DNA of 62,430 nt. It comes from Acidobacteriota bacterium. Lineage in GTDB: Bacteria > Acidobacteriota > Terriglobia > Acidiferrales > UBA7541. The position numbers and the translations under genes are program-made. Every line of letters begins with the position of its first letter. The stretch's first letter is position 1. The stretch is from assembly GCA_013287135.1 (NCBI GenBank), contig JABDEK010000018.1, forward strand, positions 1 through 62,430, in the 5' to 3' direction. The notes under the pieces are model-generated. The model did no database searches. It saw only the letters and a list, made by a program, of their open reading frames with translations, and was not told where the DNA came from. Shown in pieces: positions 9,414-16,931 of the stretch.

Positions 9414-10205
9414 ATGAATAAAATGAAGAACATGAAAGCAGCAGCGTTAATCTGTGTCGCAATAATCGGCATCGCTTTGGTCGCCATTCCGGCTAACGCA
9501 GGCTCGATTAAGCCGAAAGGATCGGCTATCGATTTTTCGTCCTCGGGTCCAGGAAACCTGCAGCACACCGGAGGGTCGATACAATTCACCGAAGGCTTCG
9601 GTAACGTGCTTACGATAACAAATGCACCGATCTATGAGTTGCATGCACCGGCTGGAAGCCATGGGCCTTCGAAAAACGGATTGTACGCAGTAACGAGCGG
9701 GGAGTTGAACGTTACCACTGGTCCATGCATATCGTTTTGCAACGGCATCAACGGGAACGGTTACCAAGGCGCCAATTTCTCCGGCACAGGTAGCTCGCTG
9801 ACACTGACAGGAGAAATCGCCAGCCTTGGGATCGGCAGCCCTGAGCTGTTGATCGCGGGATTCTTCAGCAACTTGGGGTCGAATGCGCCGGCGACCCATG
9901 TGGGTCTAAACAAGAGCACCAATGCAAAGTATCCAGGAACTGGGGGTATGAATAGCTATCTCGACATCACCTACATCAATCCGAGGATCGTTGACCTACT
10001 GCACCTGAAGGACGGCTCTGGCGAGAGTCAGCTCACAGAACTATATTTCAATCTCGACTTTCTCATGAGCTCGCAAAGTTGGAGTGGAACAGTCGCGGCG
10101 TCTGATCTCAATGTCGTTCCGACTGCCGAGCCGGCCAATTTCATCCTCTTGGGATCGGCCTTATTGGCTGCTGCCTGGATACTACGACGCACGCGTGCGA
10201 GCTAA
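9414..10205 (+). CDS. PEP-CTERM-type exported protein
   Basis: The 263-residue protein has a signal peptide ending PANAG at both about residue 30 and a C-terminal sorting signal: the motif AEPANF, a hydrophobic segment (ILLGSALLAAAWIL) and a basic tail RRTRAS. This is the layout of PEP-CTERM proteins, which are processed by an exosortase and delivered to the cell surface or extracellular polymer. The middle is Gly/Asn/Ser rich with one CISFC pair. No exosortase is in this window. ATG at 9414 is preferred; ATG at 9423 is possible. Confidence 0.85.
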   Translation: MNKMKNMKAAALICVAIIGIALVAIPANAGSIKPKGSAIDFSSSGPGNLQHTGGSIQFTEGFGNVLTITNAPIYELHAPAGSHGPSKNGLYAVTSGELNVTTGPCISFCNGINGNGYQGANFSGTGSSLTLTGEIASLGIGSPELLIAGFFSNLGSNAPATHVGLNKSTNAKYPGTGGMNSYLDITYINPRIVDLLHLKDGSGESQLTELYFNLDFLMSSQSWSGTVAASDLNVVPTAEPANFILLGSALLAAAWILRRTRAS

Positions 10206-10331
10206 ACGGCAAAATTCTTCGTCAGCATCTAGTTGCTTCCGTAGAGTTATCACGGAAATGACTGGAATATCTCTGAACCAAGCTCGCGCGTTGCACAGCA
10301 ACTGAGGAGACTTTGATAGCGGGTGGCTGCT

Positions 10332-10565
10332 AGCTCAGCCGCCGAGTCCAGGTGACTGCGATTAAGTCCTGGAGCCCAACTCCCACCGAAAAGGTGAGAA
10401 GAGAGGACGCGAATCCGGTAGCAGCATCTACTGAACGAGAACACCCACCTAGCACCGAGCGAATATCGCTCACTAAAGAGTGCGGATAGAAGGATGGCGA
10501 CAGGGGCGGCTTGGCTGAATAGAAAGAAAATCATGGCACGAACAGCAAACCCAAAAGTGTTCCTT
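10332..10565 (-). repeat. 235-bp dispersed repeat, copy A (inverted relative to copy B)
   Basis: Read on the minus strand, this segment matches 33947-34181 on the plus strand with about five substitutions and one 1-base indel, from AAGGMACACTTTTGGG to GGCGGCTGAGCT. The identity starts and stops sharply. It is not a recognised gene. It contains the short inverted sequence CTCACCTTTTCGGTGGGAG. Copy B lies next to a group II intron remnant; copy A has an IS21 relic just beyond it. Confidence 0.9.
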
Positions 10566-10579
10566 GAATCCACACTATA

Positions 10580-10854
10580 ATGGTGCTCCGGAGCCAGTGA
10601 CCGATTTCATGGTTCCGGTGTCCGAGTGGTCGGACGGAACGCCGGCGGACACGGATGGTCACTGACATCCGATCTTGATGCGAATTCAAGTCATGCGTGC
10701 GAAGAAGATCGGTGAAATCTTAAGGCTCCGGTCCCGAGCGGTCAGGCGCACTGTTGAAGCGTCGCGAGAAATCTTCGACTGTGTGGATGTAATGGCGTGT
10801 GGGGGTCTCTGCGTAGTTACGTCGCTGGAGTTCCTCCAGCATCATTTTGCGTAA
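10580..10854 (+). mobile_element. IS21-family relic: end repeats and start of istA
   Basis: The first 100 bases contain the tandem TGACCG/GTGTCCGA/GGTCGGA motifs typical of IS21-family left ends. A short frame at 10693-10854 follows (54 codons including stop), beginning MRAKKIGEILRLRSRA, like the N-terminus of IS21 IstA transposases, then drifting out of similarity. The rest of istA and all of istB are missing. The IS21 assignment is recognition of motifs, not a database match. Confidence 0.45.
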
Positions 10855-10988
10855 ATGGATCACAGAGATGCCTTCTTGTGACCCAAACTTATCTTAGCCG
10901 ACCGCCAACCACCGCGCCCTTACGCTTTCTCGGCGGGAAAACCACTTAGAGGGCAGTTTGCGTTGGCCAGCCGCTGACGGAGTCTGTT

Positions 10989-11414
10989 TTACAACGAGCA
11001 GACGGGACTACTCACCGTTGCTGGGTTTGCTCCATCCCACGGCAAACATCTCAAGATTCCCGTATTATCGATAAAGTAAGCCTCACCGTTCGTTAGAGGA
11101 GATGCGGAAAAAAGCCAATAACTGCCGTTCGAAATGTAGGTGTAAGTATAGCCACCCATCTGAAATGGAGAGGCTGACGGCGGAATCATCGGAATGAACA
11201 CCGAAGAATTACACCCCGCATTTGGCACAGCGCAGTAAGCAGCCATGACGTTCGCATTTGCGACCTGTTGCACGTATTCTTTCGCGCGATTCTGGTTAGA
11301 GGCTTGTTGCATTGCGACCGCGCCGGGGATCGCCATAGCAAAAAATGTGCTCATAACGAGAAGCACCATTACCATTTCCAGAATCATGGCGTAGCCCGCT
11401 TGTTTGTTTCGCAT
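10989..11414 (-). CDS. Type IV prepilin-like protein
   Basis: The 141-residue protein starts with a short basic leader and the prepilin-type junction NKQAG-YAMILEMVMVLLVM, followed by a hydrophobic helix as in pilins and pseudopilins. The acidic residue is at mature position 6 rather than the usual 5, which is odd. The C-terminal half has two cysteines that could form the D-region disulfide (CLPWDG...VCSL), and an AYCAVPNAGC pair. ATG at 11414 is preceded by GAGGAG, which decides the start over a TTG at 11426. Processing by a prepilin peptidase is expected; no pilus machinery is nearby. Confidence 0.7.
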   Translation of the reverse strand: MRNKQAGYAMILEMVMVLLVMSTFFAMAIPGAVAMQQASNQNRAKEYVQQVANANVMAAYCAVPNAGCNSSVFIPMIPPSASPFQMGGYTYTYISNGSYWLFSASPLTNGEAYFIDNTGILRCLPWDGANPATVSSPVCSL

Positions 11415-11820
11415 AAATCTCCTCAAATTGCGCCGGGGAAACTTCTTTGTAAAATTGGCGAGCCTAACCGTATGACCTTGTTATGAGAACGGGCCGTAGG
11501 AAGCGTAGTCACTATCGTTGCACGTCTCAAAAAGCCGCAAGATGAGGACGCGCCATCCGACGTTTCCTCTACTTCACCTCGATAACCATACCAAATGATT
11601 GTCACTGAGCCCTATAGTACGAAAGATTCAATCCACCAGGACCTTCATAGCTCTGAGTTAGCGCACAAAATATCCTAGAGTTGAGGCCGTGAGATAGCTC
11701 TAACGACTCCTGATTAAGCGCTATTCGGACAAATGGATTTTTCCTGCGGCCGGAACAATGAATTTAGAAACGGTTGAACGAAAGGGTGCGGTTTCGCGCG
11801 GTCCGTTGGAACGCATGACC

Positions 11821-12120
11821 TTACTCCATCACCACCACAAAGTCCGGTAGCCCCTCTACTCTATTAAGGAAATCGCAGTAGGAGCGGCAAAGACCAAGCG
11901 ACGCGAAGGGTTTCGCAAGAGGGCGCGGGCAGAGGCGGACCTTGGGAACAGAAGTGTCATCTGCCGGTCGCTCGATGGAGTGAACGTAGCGTCGGTTTTT
12001 ATCTGGGGGATCTGGACTTACGATGTAGAAGAAACACCCTTTGGAAGGCTTTTCCGATGTGAGGCCTCGCTTGTCACAGTCCATGCTGATGCCCCCATTT
12101 CCGAGTCTTACTTTTTCCAT
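11821..12120 (-). CDS. Possible small protein, unrecognised
   Basis: A 99-codon frame with an ATG start, several prolines and four cysteines. It has no recognisable domain and no good ribosome binding site. It may be spurious; it is listed because it is the only sizeable frame in this interval. Confidence 0.3.
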   Translation of the reverse strand: MEKVRLGNGGISMDCDKRGLTSEKPSKGCFFYIVSPDPPDKNRRYVHSIERPADDTSVPKVRLCPRPLAKPFASLGLCRSYCDFLNRVEGLPDFVVVME

Positions 12121-12405
12121 TTGAAGCTGTTGGAGTTTACTTTTTCGGCAGGTCCGCAGCCAATAGACAGAAGGTACTATGCGAGGGTACTTAAGCAGGT
12201 TACTTAAACCCTCTGAATTCGATAACTACGCTAATCAAGAATGGAACGAGCAGTCTGTTCGTGTGAAAGGGTACGTTTGGTTGTCCGATTGTCAGTGTGG
12301 TCTCAACCGGTCGATGCAACACCATCTGATCGGGCATGTGGCATCGGTCTCATACGAAATTCTGTGGCGCGATGAGATCGATTAGAGCGGACACAAACCC
12401 GCGGC

Positions 12406-12660
12406 TCAGCCGAACGAAATCCCTCCAAATCGGAGCTTCCCCGCCGTAGAAGTGTAAAACCCAAGAATGGCGAGTGCCAGGATAAACAAGACTGCGAAAA
12501 ATGTCGGTCCTGCATACCAAGCCGAGAGATGCGTCGTCAGATGAGAAACTTCCAGATGGTTATTTACGCAGAGCGCCACCATAAGTGCCAGGAGCCCGAA
12601 GCGGATTAGCATGAGCAGCGCCATACCCCAGAGAATCACATGGAAAGTCATATTCAGCAT
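12406..12660 (-). pseudogene. C-terminal remnant of a multi-pass membrane Ser/Thr kinase
   Basis: The translation contains LIRFGLLALMVALCVNN and LSAWYAGPTFFAVLFILALAILGFY. This is like the last two membrane helices of acidobacterial kinases with a multi-pass C-terminal region. Upstream the frame closes at a stop near 12696, so the kinase domain is gone. It could be translated from the ATG at 12660 as an 84-residue membrane protein, but a relic is more likely. The family link is from memory of the motif. Confidence 0.5.
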
Positions 12661-12753
12661 CGGGTGATCCCCGTGTATCGATATGACGGATACGATCTAG
12701 AGCGCAAACGAGAACTGCCAGCCACTGAAGAGTCTGAGTGTCAACGATGTGAG

Positions 12754-12924
12754 CTAATATCGGGCTACGATATCTTCAATTTCCGTCAGCGGCTCTTCCA
12801 GGCTCAGTACTTCGTCATCCAATTCAATTTCGTAGAATCTTGTACCGGCGAGAATTTTCGCGACGTTGGGAGAAAAGACATGGTCGGCCTCACGCGCAAA
12901 CCGGACAACGGATAAAGGATCACT
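12754..12924 (-). pseudogene. Gene fragment without a start codon
   Basis: Between two stops the minus strand encodes about 56 residues of protein-like sequence (VVRFAREADHVFSPNVAK and FYEIELDDEVLSLEEPLTE, ending VARY). The composition and codon use look like real coding sequence, but there is no ATG, GTG or TTG start. I do not know the parent family. It is probably the 3' end of a gene whose front was lost. Confidence 0.35.
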
Positions 12925-13170
12925 TCACTTCTACGGTAATCCATAATGCCAAAGCGGATACGTGCTCCTTAAGCCCTGATTGACCCCCCCGCTACCGGAG
13001 AAGTTGGTACTGGGACCAAGCTGTCCGGTTATCTGAGTCATCGTCATTTCCTGATCCGCAGCATGCGCCAAGCACGGATTTTCCATTGACAATCTTGGGC
13101 CTGGGTGTAGAGTCTCGGCGTTCAGCCGTACCCGCGCGTACGAAGTCCACAGAATTCACGAGGTATCCAA

Positions 13171-14421
13171 ATGAACTACAAAGCGTTGGTGCTTTTCTTC
13201 TTTGCCACAATCGTGTGGTGTGCTGCCACAACCGTAGCCTTCGGGCAGGACGCGGCGGCGAGTCAAGGACAGGCGAGACTGAAAGCCTACACGACCGTTA
13301 TGCCTCAGAAGGCGGCGGAATCGCGCTCCGCTTCGTCCCTCGCCGACCGCAATTCGAGCTCGATGCTCCCCTTGTGGACCTTCAACGTCTCCTCATCTCG
13401 AGACCACAATAACTATTCTGGTGTGATGGTGGGCCGCGATCCGTTTGGTGGCGGACCTAAAAAGGCTAATGTTCCTGCCCAGATTGTTCCGATTGTAATT
13501 ACAACCAATCTGGTTGGCACTTTCGTTGATTTCAACTCCGGCAACATTACCACCACAAATGGCGTTACCACCCTTGATCCTACCGTGGCTAACTCAGCGT
13601 GTCTGGCTCCGCCGAACGACGTTCCGTTGACCTTGTATCAACAATCGCCGATCATCCAGGACGCCAACTTTAACTTTGGTGGCACCTACGTGGGCAACAC
13701 ACAATATGTGGATGCCTTCCAGCGGGCCAACTTTTGGTCCTTTATGCATGGAAACAGCTACCATGTGTTGCTCCAGCCGGTTACGACTACTGCCCCGATC
13801 TATATCAACGTGCCGGCTGCCGACGGGCTAGCCTTATCTATCAGTTCCCTTGGCCCTCCGGACTTCTGCGCTCCGCTAGGGATTATTGACATCAACTGGT
13901 TTGATGCTTATTTGACCAGCACGATTATTCCAGAGCTCTATCCGGAAGGAGTGGATCCTGGTTCGCTGCCGATTTTCCTGCTGGCGAACGTAGTCATGGC
14001 GTCTCCGGTAACTGACATTTTTACTTGCTGTATCCTGGGCTACCATGGCGCGACCGGGTTCCCGATTCAGACGTACGCGCCGATGGATTTCGACACAACC
14101 GGCGTCTTCGGACCCGGGATTTTTGATACCTCGGTATCCGCCCACGAGGTGGGGGAGTGGATGAATGACCCTTTCGGGGACAATCCAGTGCCACCCTGGG
14201 GACATATCGGACAACAACCGGGCTGCCAGAATAACCTTGAGGTGGGGGATCCGCTAACGGGAACCGATATCCCCACGGTGACGATGCGCAACGGCTACGC
14301 GTACCATTTGCAGGAGTTGGTGTTCTTCTCGTGGTTTTTCGGTGCACCTTCAATTGCGGTAAACGGGTGGTTTTCTGACAACAACACGTTCACCACTGAT
14401 GCAGGGCCTCCTTGTATGTGA
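13171..14421 (+). CDS. Secreted protein with a HExxE-type motif, possible metallopeptidase
   Basis: The 416-residue protein has a signal peptide (1-26, ending AFGQ). The mature part is rich in Asn, Thr and aromatic residues and has a C-terminal SAHEVGEWMNDPFGDN at about residue 323. HEVGE followed by NDP resembles the SHExxEAxTDP signature of some secreted zinc peptidase-like families, so a metal site is plausible, but a third ligand cannot be assigned. Cysteines occur in clusters (FTCCILGYHG). GAGG upstream of the ATG supports the start. Confidence 0.75.
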   Translation: MNYKALVLFFFATIVWCAATTVAFGQDAAASQGQARLKAYTTVMPQKAAESRSASSLADRNSSSMLPLWTFNVSSSRDHNNYSGVMVGRDPFGGGPKKANVPAQIVPIVITTNLVGTFVDFNSGNITTTNGVTTLDPTVANSACLAPPNDVPLTLYQQSPIIQDANFNFGGTYVGNTQYVDAFQRANFWSFMHGNSYHVLLQPVTTTAPIYINVPAADGLALSISSLGPPDFCAPLGIIDINWFDAYLTSTIIPELYPEGVDPGSLPIFLLANVVMASPVTDIFTCCILGYHGATGFPIQTYAPMDFDTTGVFGPGIFDTSVSAHEVGEWMNDPFGDNPVPPWGHIGQQPGCQNNLEVGDPLTGTDIPTVTMRNGYAYHLQELVFFSWFFGAPSIAVNGWFSDNNTFTTDAGPPCM

Positions 14422-14905
14422 GTGTTCGACCAGAACGCCGAAGGGCGGGCAGGTAACGATGGCTGCACGCCCTATTTCCAAATTGGTCGCGGGTGTTACA
14501 CCTGTTCTCGTTCGGCGCGGTTCCTGAATGTGGGTCGAGGTGACCGCATCCACCCCCATGGCTCGTAACTGCCCAAGTCCTGCCTAGTGCTAATATTCTT
14601 CATCGCCGGTCTCCTTTTTTGTGCCTTGAGCACGTCCAACATTGGGAGCGTATCGCATCCCGCTGGAGACCGGCCTTCTCATCCCATCTGTCCTTTTAGG
14701 GCCTTCGGCCCGCGAAACCCTATGAAAATTGCCGAATCCGCAAGCCAGCCAGGCACAGGCGTAGTTATCGGGGGCGCGCTTTCAGGAGAAAAGTGTGCAC
14801 AAGCACGGCGCCCCGGCGCGCTTTCGATAAAGCCGTTAGGTGGTTCGCTAGCGCGCCGAGGCGGAACAGAAAATCTCTGCCCCGCTCCGTCGAGGTCTGG
14901 CTAAC
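14422..14905. other. Non-coding interval containing one copy of a 37-bp repeat
   Basis: No convincing gene. Short minus-strand frames exist (for example one starting ATGAAGAATATTAGC near 14606 with GGAGA before it, 34 codons), but they are unrecognised. The 37-bp repeat at 14694-14730 is the only structure I can support. Confidence 0.4.
14694..14730 (+). repeat. 37-bp hairpin repeat, copy 1
   Basis: These 37 bases are identical to 23147-23183. They contain the hairpin GGGCC-TTC-GGCCC, with AGGG and CCCT further out as a possible extension. Copy 2 lies at the 5' side of an IS110 transposase fragment, so this copy may mark an IS110 end or a preferred IS110 target. Confidence 0.85.
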
Positions 14906-15319
14906 TTATGGCTTATAGGCTCGGTAGTTTGAGTTGTAGTAAGCCACCTTCGCGCCATTGGTCGTAAGGAAGTGCGTCTGAACCGTGTGGTCGCCGACGG
15001 CCAAGCCCGTGACAGCCTGAGAACTTGAATTTTGCACGTAGGACGTGTCCGAGGGCGTCTCACCCGTAACTGCTCCGCAATCAGTGTAGGGCCTGCCGTC
15101 CACATAAAGGCATATCACGCTGGAATTGAGGCTAGAGGTTTCACCGCCGTTCTCAATCCACATGTCAGCTTGGATCGTACAGGTCCCAGATGTGCCAGGG
15201 CAGTCTACTGTAAGCTTAGTGTCAATCGGTGTATAGCTGGAGGCGGAGACAGAGCCGGGGCTGTAAACACCATGACCACTTCCGTCTCGCAGCTGCTCGG
15301 TTCTCTTTTGCCAATGTTT
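14906..15319 (-). pseudogene. Secreted protein lacking its N-terminus
   Basis: The frame is open from a stop at 15320 to TAA at 14906, about 137 codons. It has regular Ig-like composition (ADMWIENGGETSSLNSS, SVICLYVDGRPYTDCG) and paired cysteines typical of an extracellular domain. There is no signal peptide and no well-placed start: the first ATG (15163) lies inside the conserved-looking part. The 5' end of the gene appears deleted. Translation from 15163 would give an 85-residue fragment. Confidence 0.55.
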
Positions 15320-15457
15320 TCATAATTACCCCCTACACTGTCAGTAACGCAAGTGTAACGCTAAACGCGTTACGCTGTCAATGGCGGGGCGGCTGCCGTT
15401 CTTGACGCCACATATCACCTTGGGTAGCATCGGTAACGGAAATTCGATTGAGGGATA

Positions 15458-15628
15458 ATGCGAAAAACGGAGACACTAAATCTTCGTGTGTCAGCAGAGT
15501 TCAAACGAAAGCTGTCGAAAGCTGCCCAAAAAGAGAGAAGGTCAATTACAAACTATTTAGAAATTACTTTAGAGAAGGTGTGGTCAGAACACAGACCGCC
15601 AAACTCGCTTGAAAAAAAAGGGGATTAG
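15458..15628 (+). CDS. Small ribbon-helix-helix (Arc/CopG-type) DNA-binding protein
   Basis: This 56-residue gene encodes MRKTETLNLRVSAEFKRKL, a beta strand plus first helix, then AAQKERRSITNYLEITLEKVW, the turn and second helix of an RHH fold. The whole protein is one RHH unit that would bind DNA as a dimer. GAGGG stands 4-5 bases before the ATG. RHH proteins of this size are often antitoxins or plasmid/phage regulators; no toxin partner follows, since the next sequence is a TonB relic and an IS30 fragment. It may regulate itself or be left over from a mobile element. Confidence 0.75.
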   Translation: MRKTETLNLRVSAEFKRKLSKAAQKERRSITNYLEITLEKVWSEHRPPNSLEKKGD

Positions 15629-15635
15629 AAACTTC

Positions 15636-15743
15636 TCACGTTGAGATTTCGTCGTGTTGTCGAAGACAGAATATGTTTCCATTCCAGTAGTATGCTGTAT
15701 TTCCGTGAAAGGCATTTCCTCCCGATTTAGTCAGGAAGTTGAA
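15636..15743 (-). pseudogene. Fragment of a TonB-dependent receptor (carboxypeptidase-regulatory type)
   Basis: About 35 codons read FNFLTKSGGNAFHGNTAYYW then NGN. This matches the plug-domain signature (VTKSGxNxFHGxAxYYWN) of the large acidobacterial TonB-dependent receptors. The match ends abruptly at the edge of the IS30 fragment at about 15743 and runs into a stop at the other side. The remainder of the receptor is absent. Confidence 0.6.
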
Positions 15744-16299
15744 AGGCGGGACAGTCGCTGCATGAGATTGGGCGTGCGTTCGGCAAGAGTCATTCGTCCA
15801 TTCGCTGTGTGGTGTCGCTTCGCGGTGAGTTTGTTCCGGCAGTCCGTCGACGCTCGCTCCTGGCACTCACACTGCCTGAGCGGACGTCTCTCGAGGGATC
15901 GCTTCCGGTTCGTCGATTCGTGAGATCGCCAAACTTCTGGACCGATCTGCGTCGACGGTGAGCCGGGAAGTTGCACGTCATGGTAGCCGTCCTGAATATC
16001 GAGCCAATGAGGTGGATGCCCAAGCCTGGAAGTCAGCTTTGCGGCCGAAACCCTGCCTTCTTGCTATCCATGAGAAGCTGCAGGAAGCCGTTGCGAGTCA
16101 ACTGATGTTGGATTGGTCGCCGGAACAGATCTCCGGATGGCTGAAGACCCAGTATCCCGAGGATGAGGGTATGCGCGTGTCCCACGAAACCATTTACCGT
16201 AGCCTGTTCATTCAAGCGCGGGGAGTGCTGAAAAAGCGCTGGTTGGACATCTTCGGTCCAAGCGTCAACCCTCTCCGTCCGTCGCGTCATTTCAGCTGA
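15742..16299 (+). mobile_element. IS30-family transposase remnant, frameshifted and truncated
   Basis: The first part (KAGQSLHEIGRAFGKSHSSI) is the N-terminal HTH of IS30 transposases. Near 15885-15895 a frameshift is needed to reach the second frame, GIASGSSIREIAKLLDRSAS then TVSREVARHG, followed by LDWSPEQISGWLKTQYP and VSHETIYRSLF. The DDE catalytic half is missing after about 16250. The element cannot move by itself. It ends 8 bases before the sxtJ-like gene and may have supplied sequence to its promoter. Confidence 0.8.
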
Positions 16300-16306
16300 G
16301 CGAATA

Positions 16307-16756
16307 ATGGCCTATACTAAACAGATGCGCGGACATTCGCTGCACGAGGATCTTGACCGAAAACAAGAGGGCCACGGCTCATCAGACCGCAATTTTGGAA
16401 TTGTTCTTTCTATCTTTTTCGCCCTGGTCGGCCTCTCGCCGTTGCGAGCTCACCATCCAATACGCTTGTGGGCAGTGGCGTTAGGTGGCTTGTTTCTGGC
16501 TGTGGCTCTTTTGCAACCTGCGGGGTTGCGTCCATTGAATCGAATTTGGACGAGGCTCGGGTTGCTCATGGGGCGGGTCGTCAGCCCGGTGATCACCGCC
16601 CTGCTGTTCTTTCTCGTGGTCACACCTACAGGCTTTCTCTTTCGCCTTCTGGGAAAAGACCCGTTGCGTCTGGCCTCGGACCCCGGCGTTGGGAGTTACT
16701 GGATTGAACGTCGGCCGCCGGGGCCGCCGCCCGAAACTATGTCGAATCAGTTTTAG
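16307..16756 (+). CDS. SxtJ-family membrane protein
   Basis: The 149-residue protein has an N-terminal HEDLDRKQEGHGSSDRNFG signature and three to four membrane helices, as in the SxtJ family (named from saxitoxin clusters but widespread beside NodU-type carbamoyltransferases). Its biochemical role is unknown; it probably anchors or assists the carbamoyltransferase at the membrane. It is followed after 12 bases by the DUF5989 gene. The start could also be the ATG at 16325. Confidence 0.8.
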   Translation: MAYTKQMRGHSLHEDLDRKQEGHGSSDRNFGIVLSIFFALVGLSPLRAHHPIRLWAVALGGLFLAVALLQPAGLRPLNRIWTRLGLLMGRVVSPVITALLFFLVVTPTGFLFRLLGKDPLRLASDPGVGSYWIERRPPGPPPETMSNQF

Positions 16757-16768
16757 AGGGAGATCTTC

Positions 16769-16921
16769 ATGTTCATATTTCTGAGAGAATTCTGGACCTT
16801 CCTCCGTGTTCGCAAGAAGTTCTGGTTGCTGCCCATTATGCTGGTTACCCTTATCCTTGGAGTGCTCCTGGTGCTTGCACAAAGCAGCGCTATCGCCCCG
16901 TTTATCTACAGCCTATTCTGA
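16769..16921 (+). CDS. DUF5989-family small membrane protein
   Basis: A 50-residue protein with an amphipathic start (MFIFLREFWTFLRVRKKFW) and one long membrane helix (LLPIMLVTLILGVLLVLAQ), ending APFIYSLF. This length and pattern match DUF5989 proteins, which typically sit between SxtJ and a carbamoyltransferase. GAGGGAG lies just upstream. Its stop is 10 bases before the next start, so the genes form an operon. Confidence 0.85.
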   Translation: MFIFLREFWTFLRVRKKFWLLPIMLVTLILGVLLVLAQSSAIAPFIYSLF

Positions 16922-16931
16922 CCGTGAGCGA

